A stretch of DNA of 15,013 bases from Caryophanales bacterium UBA3835 (GTDB lineage: Bacteria > Bacillota_I > Bacilli_A > RFN20 > CAG-826): NCBI GenBank assembly GCA_002392945.1, contig DGHZ01000058.1, positions 23,868 through 38,880 on the forward strand, given 5' to 3'. The notes beneath the pieces are model-generated. The model worked only from the letters and a program-made list of their open reading frames with translations. It was not told the origin of the DNA and did not search any database. Positions 1-7,641 of this stretch are shown here, piece by piece. A program made the position numbers and the translations under genes. Position 1 is the stretch's first letter; each line of letters starts with the position of its first letter.

Positions 1-767
1 TTGTTAAAACAGGATTAGCTAGAAGCCAAATTAAAAAATTCTTAGCGAAGAAAAATGCAGAGTTATTAAAAGAAGAGAAGATTGCCAAAGGCAAACAATC
101 TGCAATTGATGCTTTTAAAGATCGTGGAGTGGAAGAAGCCGAAATGATGGAAATGCTTTCTAGTGAAAAAGTTCTCAAAGAATTTGAAGTAGAAAGTGTT
201 GATGACTTATTTATCGGAATTTCCAATAGAAAGCCAGTACCAAGCGCTATTATTAATTTCTTAGATATTAAAAAACCAGTCACATTACCAACCGGTAAAG
301 CTAGAAATAGAACTGGAGAATCAATTCCAGTATATTGCCGTGGAGCGGATAATATCGCAATATCCTTAGCAAACTGCTGTACTCCAATTCCAGGAGATAA
401 TATTGTTGGCTATGTTACCAGAGGTAAAGGTATTGCGGTGCATAGATCAAATTGTCCAAATATCGCTAACGAGACTCAAAGGCTTATTGATGTTTACTGG
501 AAAGATGATATTGAATACGCAACCTATCCAGTTGATGTATCAATCGAAGCTAATGATAGAGCAAACTTGTTAGTCGATATTATGAACACGATGAGTAGCG
601 CAAAGGTTGTTATTAGTAGCATTAATGCACAAATTCAAAGACATAACACTTCATTAGTAACTGTAACCATGACAATCTATGTAAGTGATGCAAAAAGATT
701 AAACGATATATTTAATATTATATTAAATATTAGAGGCGTCTATGACGTCAAACGAATAATTCATTAA
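1..767 (+). CDS. rel: RelA/SpoT-family (p)ppGpp synthetase/hydrolase, C-terminal part (5' end outside window)
   Basis: This is the C-terminal regulatory half of a bifunctional stringent-response enzyme that makes and/or degrades (p)ppGpp. The frame is open from the window edge (first whole codon at position 3) to the TAA at 765-767, so the gene starts upstream and the GTG at 129 is not its start. The first codons (VKTGLARSQIKKF) match the end of the TGS domain. A helical stretch follows, then the zinc-finger/RIS region with conserved cysteines and histidine (LANCCTPIPGD, then HRSNCPN), and a C-terminal ACT domain beginning near YPVDVSIEANDRANLL. The catalytic domains are not visible, so synthetase versus hydrolase activity cannot be judged. 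hisS starts 12 bases downstream, and its Shine-Dalgarno overlaps this stop codon. Bacillus has a dtd gene next to relA; none lies between the two genes here. Confidence 0.93.
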   Translation, partial: VKTGLARSQIKKFLAKKNAELLKEEKIAKGKQSAIDAFKDRGVEEAEMMEMLSSEKVLKEFEVESVDDLFIGISNRKPVPSAIINFLDIKKPVTLPTGKARNRTGESIPVYCRGADNIAISLANCCTPIPGDNIVGYVTRGKGIAVHRSNCPNIANETQRLIDVYWKDDIEYATYPVDVSIEANDRANLLVDIMNTMSSAKVVISSINAQIQRHNTSLVTVTMTIYVSDAKRLNDIFNIILNIRGVYDVKRIIH

Positions 768-772
768 GGAGG
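766..772 (+). promoter_or_regulatory. Shine-Dalgarno of hisS overlapping the rel stop codon
   Basis: AAGGAGG is a near-perfect anti-16S complement placed 7 bases before the hisS ATG. Its first two bases are the last two of the upstream TAA stop. This fixes the hisS start and suggests that ribosomes ending on rel can reinitiate on hisS. Confidence 0.85.
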
Positions 773-779
773 ACGAAAA

Positions 780-2084
780 ATGGAAGAAATCAAAAATGTC
801 AAAGGCACTCATGATGTATTTGGTGATGAGAATAATGCCTATGAAAAAGTTGAAAGCTTAATGAAATCAATCGCTGAGATATATGCCTATAGAGGTGTTA
901 GACCTCCGGTTCTAGAATACAATTCAGTATTTGTTAGAGGGGTAGGAGAATCTAGCGATGTTGTTAGAAAAGAAATGTATACATTTGCCGATAAAGGTGG
1001 ACGTGATTTAACTCTTCGTCCAGAATTTACCGCAGGTATTATGCGTTTAGCAATTCAAAATAAGCTTTACGCTACTAATGAACTTCCATTAAAACTTTAT
1101 TATCTAGGACCAGTGTTTAGATATGAAAGACCACAATTAGGTAGATATCGTCAATTCAACCAATTTGGTGTTGAATCTATTGGTCATAATTCTCCAATGA
1201 ATGATGTTGAAGTCATTGTTTTAGCTTATACCATCCTCTCATCCTTAGGATTAGAGAATGTTAAAATCAAAATCAACACCTTAGGTGATGAAGCAAGTAG
1301 AAATGCATATAGAACTGCTTTAAAAGAGTATTTTGCTAAATATATCGACAATATGTGTGTTGATTGTAAAAGCAGATTTGAATTAAATCCTTTAAGGATT
1401 TTAGACTGTAAAGTTCCTGAAGACCGTCCAATTATTGACGAGGCTCCTAAAATTGGCGCTTATCTTTCTAAAGAAAGCAAAGAAAGGTTTGATGCAGTAT
1501 TAGAGGCTTTAGAAAGTTTACAAATTCCTTATGAAATTGATCAAGGCCTAGTAAGAGGCTTAGATTATTATTCAGAAACAGTCTTTGAGTTCCATTATAA
1601 GAGCGCAAAAGGTAATGATTATGGCGCTATTGGCGCTGGAGGACATTATGGTAGCTTAATGAAAGAATTAGGCGGACCAGATTTACCAGGAGTTGGTTTC
1701 TCTTTCGGAATTGAAAGAGTGGTTTCCGTATTAAACGACAATGAATTATTAACTGATGTTGCTTATGAATTAGATGCTTATATCATGCCATTAGATAAAT
1801 CTTTAGATTTATATGCTCAAGAAGTGGCGGTTATTTTAAGAAATAGTGGCGGTTATAAAGTTGATGTCTGCTTTGATAGTGTCAAACTTGGCAATATGTT
1901 CAAGCGCGCTACGACTAAGCACGCCAAATACGCGATTATTATCGGCGAAGATGAAGCTAAAGCAGAATCAGTAGTCTTAAAAGATTTAGCTAGCCAAGAG
2001 CAACAAACTGTAAAAATTGAAAATTTAGTTGATAAACTAGATGAATTATATGAATCGTCATATCCTGAGGAGGAAGATAAGTAA
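780..2084 (+). CDS. hisS: Histidyl-tRNA synthetase
   Basis: A cytoplasmic class II aminoacyl-tRNA synthetase that charges tRNA-His. At 434 residues it is of normal bacterial length. Visible landmarks are motif 2 (FRYERPQLGRYRQFNQFG, residues 113-130), a NPLRILDCK segment near 204-211 with nearby C193, C196 and C210, the histidine-binding signature RGLDYY (259-264), a GGHYG segment (288-292) where GGRYD/N is more usual, and motif 3 (GVGFSFGIERV, 304-314). A C-terminal anticodon-binding domain starts near residue 330. The start at 780 has a strong AAGGAGG 7 bases upstream. The TAA stop overlaps the aspS ATG (TAATG), so translation of the two genes is probably coupled. With only 12 bases upstream, there is no room for a T-box leader of the kind that often controls Firmicutes hisS-aspS. 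Confidence 0.97.
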   Translation: MEEIKNVKGTHDVFGDENNAYEKVESLMKSIAEIYAYRGVRPPVLEYNSVFVRGVGESSDVVRKEMYTFADKGGRDLTLRPEFTAGIMRLAIQNKLYATNELPLKLYYLGPVFRYERPQLGRYRQFNQFGVESIGHNSPMNDVEVIVLAYTILSSLGLENVKIKINTLGDEASRNAYRTALKEYFAKYIDNMCVDCKSRFELNPLRILDCKVPEDRPIIDEAPKIGAYLSKESKERFDAVLEALESLQIPYEIDQGLVRGLDYYSETVFEFHYKSAKGNDYGAIGAGGHYGSLMKELGGPDLPGVGFSFGIERVVSVLNDNELLTDVAYELDAYIMPLDKSLDLYAQEVAVILRNSGGYKVDVCFDSVKLGNMFKRATTKHAKYAIIIGEDEAKAESVVLKDLASQEQQTVKIENLVDKLDELYESSYPEEEDK

Positions 2085-3817
2085 TGAAAAGAACTTGTTT
2101 TAATACCGAATTAAGCGAAAAGAACGTCGGCCAAGAAGTTACCCTTATAGGCTGGGTTTCTAAAAGAAGAAACCTTGGTTCTTTGCTTTTTATCGATTTA
2201 AGAGATCGTAGCGGAATTATCCAAATTACCGTTAATGAAGGAGTGGAAGTTCCTGATATTCGTAATGAATATATCATCTCTGTTACTGGCAAAGTTTCTC
2301 TCAAAGAGAAACCAAACCCAAATTTAAAAACTGGCAAAATTGAAGTTATCGCTTCTAAAGTAGAAGTTATTAACACCGCCAAAACCACGCCTTTAATCAT
2401 CGCTGATGAAACAGATGCTTTAGAAGATACAAGACTAAAATATCGTTATCTCGACTTACGTCGTCCAGTGATGCAGTCCTATTTAGATATTCGTCACCAA
2501 ATAAAATTAGCGGTTCATGAATATTTATCTAAAGAGCACTTCATAGAAGTGGAAACTCCAATTCTCACTTTAAGTACACCTGAGGGCGCTCGTGATTATT
2601 TAGTGCCAAGCCGCGTACATCACGGGAAGTTTTATGCTCTTCCTCAATCACCACAAATTTTTAAGCAATTATTAATGATTGGTGGAGTGGAACGCTATTA
2701 TCAAATAGCCAGATGTTTTAGAGATGAAGACTTAAGAGCGGATAGACAACCAGATTTCACCCAAATTGATATTGAAACCAGTTTCCTTGATCAGGATCAA
2801 TTCCTCACAATGATGGAAGGTTTAATTAAAGAAATCTTCAAGAAAACTGTTAACTATGATGTTAAATTACCTTTAAGAAGACTTCCATATAAGGAAGCTA
2901 TGGATAATTATGGTAGTGATAAACCTGACACTAGATTTGATATCAAACTTCAAGACGTTAAAGAAATATTCGCTAATAGCGAATTTGGTGGCTTTAAAGA
3001 TGTAGAAGCGATTAAAGCCATCGTTATAAATAAAGTGGCCTCATTAACTTCTAGGAAAGTTATTGACGAATTAACTTTAGAAGCAAAGAAATTCGGATTA
3101 GGCGGTTTAAGCGTGATTAAAGTGGAAAATGATGAATTAACCGGTTCATTTGTAAAATTCCTTTCAGACGCGGAAAAGAACGCCTTAAAAGCCAAATTGG
3201 GCTTTGTTAATGATGACATCATTATCATTGCCGCTGGCAAATATAATCGTGTCTGCCCATTATTAGGCGCATTAAGACTTAAATATGCGAAACAATTAGG
3301 TTTAATTAAGCCTAATACGTATGATTTATTATGGGTAGTGGACTTCCCACTTTTTGAAAGAGATGTAGAAAATGGTGCTATCACCTCTACTCACCACCCA
3401 TTCACTAGACCTAGAGACGAAGATCTTAAATATTTAGATTCTGATCCAACTAAGATTTTAAGCTATGCTTACGATATCGTTATTAATGGTTATGAAGCTG
3501 GTGGTGGATCTTTAAGAATCTATGACCAAGACGTCCAAAAGAAGATTTTCTCAGTGCTTGGATTATCCGATGAAGATATTAAAAGGAAATTTGGCTTCTT
3601 CGTTGATGCGTTCCAATATGGAACGCCACCTCATGCTGGCATGGCCTTTGGTTTAGATAGATTAACCATGATTTTAGGTGGCACTGATAACATCAGAGAT
3701 GTCATTGCCTTCCCTAAGAATCTTGCAGCGGTCTGTCCAATGTCTTTGGCTCCAAATGTGGTTGATGAAGCCCAGTTAAAAGAGCTAGGAATTGCGGTTA
3801 CAGATTTCGAGAAATAG
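2084..3817 (+). CDS. aspS: Aspartyl-tRNA synthetase
   Basis: A class IIb synthetase that charges tRNA-Asp. It has 577 residues, the length of bacterial-type AspRS. The order is an N-terminal OB-fold anticodon domain (GWVSKRRNLGSLLFIDLRDR, residues 23-42), the start of the catalytic domain (YRYLDLRRP near 120, STPEGARDYLVPSR 164-177), motif 2 (RCFRDEDLRADRQPDF, 210-225), a GAD insertion of about residues 290-410, and motif 3 (GMAFGLDRLTMILGG, 519-533). A leucine stands at position 31, which studies of bacterial AspRS associate with discriminating enzymes; non-discriminating ones carry histidine there. This is suggestive only, because the presence of gatCAB elsewhere is unknown. The start overlaps the hisS stop by one base, and GAGGAGG lies 10 bases upstream. 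Confidence 0.97.
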   Translation: MKRTCFNTELSEKNVGQEVTLIGWVSKRRNLGSLLFIDLRDRSGIIQITVNEGVEVPDIRNEYIISVTGKVSLKEKPNPNLKTGKIEVIASKVEVINTAKTTPLIIADETDALEDTRLKYRYLDLRRPVMQSYLDIRHQIKLAVHEYLSKEHFIEVETPILTLSTPEGARDYLVPSRVHHGKFYALPQSPQIFKQLLMIGGVERYYQIARCFRDEDLRADRQPDFTQIDIETSFLDQDQFLTMMEGLIKEIFKKTVNYDVKLPLRRLPYKEAMDNYGSDKPDTRFDIKLQDVKEIFANSEFGGFKDVEAIKAIVINKVASLTSRKVIDELTLEAKKFGLGGLSVIKVENDELTGSFVKFLSDAEKNALKAKLGFVNDDIIIIAAGKYNRVCPLLGALRLKYAKQLGLIKPNTYDLLWVVDFPLFERDVENGAITSTHHPFTRPRDEDLKYLDSDPTKILSYAYDIVINGYEAGGGSLRIYDQDVQKKIFSVLGLSDEDIKRKFGFFVDAFQYGTPPHAGMAFGLDRLTMILGGTDNIRDVIAFPKNLAAVCPMSLAPNVVDEAQLKELGIAVTDFEK

Positions 3818-3822
3818 ATAAA

Positions 3823-3862
3823 TATATACAAAGTATATACAACTACTAATTTATTACTAATT
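3823..3862 (+). promoter_or_regulatory. Possible control region of tkt: palindrome plus direct repeat
   Basis: The 74-base gap between aspS and tkt holds a 7-bp inverted repeat with a 3-base centre (TATATAC AAA GTATATA, 3823-3839), then two copies of TACTAATT at 3844-3851 and 3855-3862, 11 bp apart start to start and so about one helical turn. No T-run follows the palindrome, so it is a poor terminator candidate. No convincing -35/-10 pair was found. An operator is possible, but chance in AT-rich DNA is a real alternative. Confidence 0.3.
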
Positions 3863-3891
3863 AAAAACTATTCATAAATAAGGAGAAAAAT

Positions 3892-5865
3892 ATGAAAGAA
3901 ATTGACAAATTATCAGTAGCGACAATCAGAAGTTTGTGCATTGATATGATTAACAAGGCTAATTCTGGTCACCCAGGTATGGCTTTAGGTAGTGCCCCTA
4001 TAATGTATACATTATTTAGCAAACATTTAGTGGCAGACCCAAAAGATCCTGAATGGATTAACCGCGACCGCTTTGTTTTATCAGCAGGACACGCTTCTAG
4101 CTTGCTTTACACAATGCTCCACTTATGTGGATATGAATTAAGTCTAGATGATTTAAAACAATTTAGACAAATCGGTTCATTAACTCCAGGACATCCAGAA
4201 TATCACTGGACCAAAGGAGTAGATGCCACTAGTGGTCCTCTAGGACAGGGTATTGCTCAAGCCGTTGGTATGGCTTTTGCAGAAGCCTCTATTGCCGCTA
4301 ATTATAATGAAGGCAAAAAAATTATGAACCATTACACATATTGTTTATGTGGCGATGGTTGTTTACAAGAAGGTTTATCTCAAGAAGCCATCTCTTTTGC
4401 CGGACATCAAAAACTCAATAAATTAATTTTATTCTATGACGCTAATCAAGTTACACTTGATGGTGCCCTAGATCTTTCATTCTCTGAAAGTGTGAAAAAT
4501 AGATTCTTAGCCAGCGAATGGGAAGTTTTAGAAGTAAAAGATGGTAATGATATTGATGCTATTGATGAAGCAATTAAAAAAGCTAAAACCTCTAAAGACA
4601 AACCAGTGATGATTATGGTTCATACCGTTATTGGCTATGGAAGTGCGAAACAAGGAACTTCTAAAGTACATGGCTCACCTTTAGGTGTGGAAGATGGAAA
4701 ACACGCTAAAGTTGAAGTTTATGGTTTTGACCATGAAGACTTCTATGTTCCTGAAGAAGTAAGAAAACATTTCAAAGAAAGTTTTGTTGCTCGTGGAACA
4801 AAAGCACATGATGAATATAAAGAAGAATTCAAAGCTTATCGTAAAGCCCATAAGGCCGAAGCTGAAAGATTTGAATCTTTAGCTAATTTAGATGTATCTA
4901 AATACTTACCAGAAGAAATGCCTGAATTTGTTGCTGGTAGCGCGACTAGTACTCGTGTTGCCAGTGGAAAAGCTTTAAACGATTATATGTTAAGTGTGCC
5001 AATGCTTGTTGGTGGATCTGCTGACGTGGCTGGTAGTGTTATGACCAAACTTAATGGAGGAGTGGATTTCACTCCAGAACATCGTGAAGGTCATAATGTC
5101 AACTGGGGTATTAGAGAATTCGCTATGGGTTGTATGCAAAATGGAATGCTCTTACATGGCGGTATTAGAAGTTATGTTGGATGTTTTGCTGTTTTCTCAG
5201 ATTATATGAAGCCTGCCATTAGAATGGCAGCGTTATCTCACTTACCAGGCATTTATTTATTCTCTCACGATAGTATTGCTGTTGGAGAAGATGGTCCAAC
5301 CCATCAACCAATTGAACAACTTGCAATGCTTCGTTCTATTCCAAACGTCAGAGTCTTAAGACCTGCTGATGAAAGAGAAACTTATGCTTGCTGGAGAGAA
5401 GCTTTAAGAAGTACGAAAACTCCAACCGCCATTATTTTGTCTAGACAAAATCTTCCTTTATTGGAAGGTAGTAGTGCTGAAGGCGTTAAACGTGGTGCCT
5501 ATGTTGTTTCTAAAGAAGCAAAAAGAGCAGATTTAGTCTTAATTGCTACTGGTAGTGAAGTCTCTTTAGCTATTGAAGCTCAAAAGAAATTATTAGAAAA
5601 GAAAATTGATGTTCGTGTTGTTTCCATGCCATCATGGGAATTATTCGCGGAACAAGATAAAGAATATAGACGTGAAGTTTTACTCTTACCAAGCGAAAGA
5701 AGAGTGTCTGTGGAGATGCTTTCAACCTTTGGTTGGGGTAAATGGTCTAAATACCATATGGGCTTAGATGAATTCGGCGCTAGTGCTCCGGCTAAAGACG
5801 TGATTGCTCACTTCAACTTCACTTCTGATCATTTAGTGGAACTTTGTGAATCAATCCTCAAATAA
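3892..5865 (+). CDS. tkt: Transketolase
   Basis: A thiamine diphosphate (ThDP) and Mg-dependent enzyme that moves two-carbon units between ketose and aldose phosphates in the non-oxidative pentose phosphate pathway. At 657 residues it is full length. Key sites are H27 in NSGHPGMALGS, H67 in SAGHAS, the ThDP motif GDGCLQEG (154-161) with N185 downstream, H260 in KVHGSP, the catalytic glutamate E409 in NWGIREFAM, H459 in FSHDS, the GEDGPTHQP block (465-473), and the C-terminal FGASAPAKDV. The start is supported by AGGAG 6 bases upstream. nusB follows after 17 bases with no terminator, so tkt probably heads the operon that also carries dxs. Its product glyceraldehyde 3-phosphate is a substrate of DXS. 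Confidence 0.97.
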   Translation: MKEIDKLSVATIRSLCIDMINKANSGHPGMALGSAPIMYTLFSKHLVADPKDPEWINRDRFVLSAGHASSLLYTMLHLCGYELSLDDLKQFRQIGSLTPGHPEYHWTKGVDATSGPLGQGIAQAVGMAFAEASIAANYNEGKKIMNHYTYCLCGDGCLQEGLSQEAISFAGHQKLNKLILFYDANQVTLDGALDLSFSESVKNRFLASEWEVLEVKDGNDIDAIDEAIKKAKTSKDKPVMIMVHTVIGYGSAKQGTSKVHGSPLGVEDGKHAKVEVYGFDHEDFYVPEEVRKHFKESFVARGTKAHDEYKEEFKAYRKAHKAEAERFESLANLDVSKYLPEEMPEFVAGSATSTRVASGKALNDYMLSVPMLVGGSADVAGSVMTKLNGGVDFTPEHREGHNVNWGIREFAMGCMQNGMLLHGGIRSYVGCFAVFSDYMKPAIRMAALSHLPGIYLFSHDSIAVGEDGPTHQPIEQLAMLRSIPNVRVLRPADERETYACWREALRSTKTPTAIILSRQNLPLLEGSSAEGVKRGAYVVSKEAKRADLVLIATGSEVSLAIEAQKKLLEKKIDVRVVSMPSWELFAEQDKEYRREVLLLPSERRVSVEMLSTFGWGKWSKYHMGLDEFGASAPAKDVIAHFNFTSDHLVELCESILK

Positions 5866-5882
5866 TATTTGGTTATATCATC

Positions 5883-6302
5883 ATGGAAATTAGTAGAAAT
5901 CAACAACAATACATTATTATGGTGGCGATTTATAACGAACTCACCGATTTTACTTTTGGTGAAAAACAAGTAAATCGTTCGGCAAGTGATGTCATCGCTA
6001 GTTTATGTGAGTGCGACATCAAAGATGTCTCGCCATATATCGTGGATTCGGTGATGGTTTCATTATCTAAATATGGAGAAATAAAGTTAGCCTATACCCC
6101 TTATTTAAAAAATTGGAAATGGGAAAGGCTACCTTTACTTACTCAAGCAATTTTATTAATGAGTTACACACATTTCTATTTTATAGACAAGGCAGAAAAA
6201 GCAGTGATTATTAATATCGCTGTAGAATTAGCGAAAAAATATATTGATGATAAACAAGCAAAGTTTATTAATGCGATATTAGACGCTGGAGTTTTGAAAT
6301 AA
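5883..6302 (+). CDS. nusB: Transcription antitermination factor NusB
   Basis: A small RNA-binding protein of 139 residues, normal for NusB, which with NusE/S10 binds boxA RNA and helps antitermination of rRNA operons. The N-terminal part (EISRNQQQYIIMVAIYNEL) matches the family's opening helix but is divergent. The C-terminal part is more typical: a WKWERLPLLTQAILLMSY segment near 82-99, then ILLMSYTHFYF, AVIINIAVELAKKY and KFINAILDAGVL. Its place directly before xseA and xseB agrees with Firmicutes gene order. No clear Shine-Dalgarno precedes the ATG at 5883. The next in-frame ATG (MVAIYNEL) also lacks one and would remove the first helix, so 5883 is kept. The stop overlaps the xseA start (TAATG). 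folD, which in Bacillus lies between nusB and xseA, is absent. Confidence 0.88.
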   Translation: MEISRNQQQYIIMVAIYNELTDFTFGEKQVNRSASDVIASLCECDIKDVSPYIVDSVMVSLSKYGEIKLAYTPYLKNWKWERLPLLTQAILLMSYTHFYFIDKAEKAVIINIAVELAKKYIDDKQAKFINAILDAGVLK

Positions 6303-7441
6303 TGTTTGAGAGTGCTCCTGTTATTTTAGTTAGTGATGTTAACTCTTATATCAAGAGCCTTTTAAACAATGATGAAAGATTAAAATATATCCGCGTTAAA
6401 GGAGAAATAAGTAATTTCAAAGCTTATCCAAGCGGACATTTATATTTCTCACTAAAAGATCAAAATTCCGTGATCAGCGCGGTAATGTTTAATAACTACG
6501 CAAAGCGTATTGCTTTTTCTCCAAAAGATGGAGATGAAGTAATTGTCCTAGCTAGTGTAGATGCTTATATCCCTAGAGGAAGTTACAATTTAAACATCTA
6601 TGAAATGGAAGAAGTGGGATTAGGTCAACAGTTAATCGAGTTAGAGAAATTAAAAAAACAACTCGCTAGCGAAGGTCTATTTGATGAATCTAGAAAAAGA
6701 CCAATAAATATCTATCCTAAAGCTATTGGAGTGATTACCGCTCCTAATGGAGCAGCAATTAGAGATATTGTTACCAACATCAAAAGAAGATATCCAATCG
6801 CTGATATATATGTCTTCCCGAGTTTGGTTCAAGGAGAACAAGCTCCAGAAAAATTATTAAAAGCCTTCAATAAATCTCAAGAATATGATTTAGACACTCT
6901 AATTATTGGTCGAGGTGGAGGGGCAAGTGAAGACTTAAGCGCTTTCAATGATGAAAAATTAGTTAGAGCGGTTGCTAATAGCAAAATGCCAATTATCGCT
7001 GCAGTAGGGCATGAAATTGATATAACACTAATAGATTATATCGCTGATAAAAGAGCCTCAACTCCAACTGGAGCAGCAGAACTAGCTACAGTGGATAGAA
7101 GAGAACTAGAGAATTTATTCTCTCAGTCAAAATTATTGATGGAACAAGCTTTATTTGACTCGATAGAAGATAAAAAGGAAGAGTTAAGCGAATTAAAAGA
7201 AGAATTAACTGATTCTTTAAAAGAATTAGTAAAGCATCAATCTGACGAACTCGATAAATATTCAAAACAATTAGAAATATTAAACCCTAAAGCAGTGTTG
7301 TCTAGAGGATATTCTATATCTCTAGATGAATCAGGTAAGCCTATTAAAAACACAAAACTGTTAAAGTCAGGACAAATAGTCCGCACAATATTAGAAGATG
7401 GTAGCTTCGAAAGTGAAGTTATTAAAGTCCAAGGAGAGTAG
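6302..7441 (+). CDS. xseA: Exodeoxyribonuclease VII large subunit
   Basis: The catalytic subunit of exonuclease VII, which degrades single-stranded DNA to short oligonucleotides in a complex with several XseB subunits. An N-terminal OB fold holds VKGEISNFKAYPSGHLYFSL (32-51). The catalytic domain shows GVITAPNGAAIRDI (143-156), GRGGGASEDLSAFNDE (203-218), AVGHEIDITLIDY (234-246) and RASTPTGAAE (251-260). A coiled-coil-like stretch rich in K, E and L spans about 262-325, and the family's end motif NPKAVLSRGYSI sits at 328-339. At 379 residues it is clearly shorter than E. coli or Bacillus XseA (about 450). The loss falls in the coiled-coil region, while the catalytic motifs are intact. The start overlaps the nusB stop (TAATG), and TGGAG lies 10 bases upstream. 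Confidence 0.96.
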   Translation: MFESAPVILVSDVNSYIKSLLNNDERLKYIRVKGEISNFKAYPSGHLYFSLKDQNSVISAVMFNNYAKRIAFSPKDGDEVIVLASVDAYIPRGSYNLNIYEMEEVGLGQQLIELEKLKKQLASEGLFDESRKRPINIYPKAIGVITAPNGAAIRDIVTNIKRRYPIADIYVFPSLVQGEQAPEKLLKAFNKSQEYDLDTLIIGRGGGASEDLSAFNDEKLVRAVANSKMPIIAAVGHEIDITLIDYIADKRASTPTGAAELATVDRRELENLFSQSKLLMEQALFDSIEDKKEELSELKEELTDSLKELVKHQSDELDKYSKQLEILNPKAVLSRGYSISLDESGKPIKNTKLLKSGQIVRTILEDGSFESEVIKVQGE

Positions 7442-7443
7442 TT

Positions 7444-7638
7444 ATGACGCAAGAAGTGAACTTTGAAAAAGAATTAAATCGATTAAAAGAGATTGTTTCT
7501 TTGATTCAACAAAAAGAACTCTCTTTAGATGAAAGTTTAAAACTTTATGAAGAAGGTAATAAAATTGTTAAACTTCTAAATGAAGAATTAAAGAAAGCCG
7601 AAGAAAAAGTGGAAAAGGTAATCGAAATCGAAAAATAA
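7444..7638 (+). CDS. xseB: Exodeoxyribonuclease VII small subunit
   Basis: The small regulatory partner of XseA, 64 residues long. It matches the family pattern throughout: FEKELNRLKEIVSLIQ, then the hallmark ELSLDESLKLYEEGNKIV, then a lysine- and glutamate-rich helix (LKKAEEKVEKV). It is all-helical, and in the holoenzyme several copies bind the coiled-coil arms of XseA. AAGGAG stands 7 bases before the ATG and overlaps the last codons of xseA. dxs begins 3 bases after the stop. ispA, which commonly sits between xseB and dxs in Firmicutes, is absent. Confidence 0.95.
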   Translation: MTQEVNFEKELNRLKEIVSLIQQKELSLDESLKLYEEGNKIVKLLNEELKKAEEKVEKVIEIEK

Positions 7639-7641
7639 AAT

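Noticed and set aside
768..779. T-box or other leader regulation of hisS-aspS, which is common in Firmicutes.
   Set aside because: The spacer to the upstream gene is 12 bases, far too short, and hisS is clearly co-transcribed with rel.
3792..3820. TTGCGG-17-TAGATA at the end of aspS as a promoter for tkt.
   Set aside because: The -10 matches at only three of six positions and the element is mostly inside aspS coding sequence; too weak to call.
1990..3831. Long open frames antisense to hisS and aspS.
   Set aside because: They lie opposite well-supported synthetase genes, show no recognisable domains and have no promoter or ribosome binding site; they are shadow frames.
3823..3839. Palindrome after aspS considered as an intrinsic terminator.
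   Set aside because: The stem has a single G-C pair and no T-run follows, so it would not terminate transcription efficiently.
5840..5882. Separate promoter for nusB in the 17-base gap after tkt.
   Set aside because: TATA-like hexamers occur, but no -35 lies at an acceptable distance; read-through from tkt is the simpler explanation.
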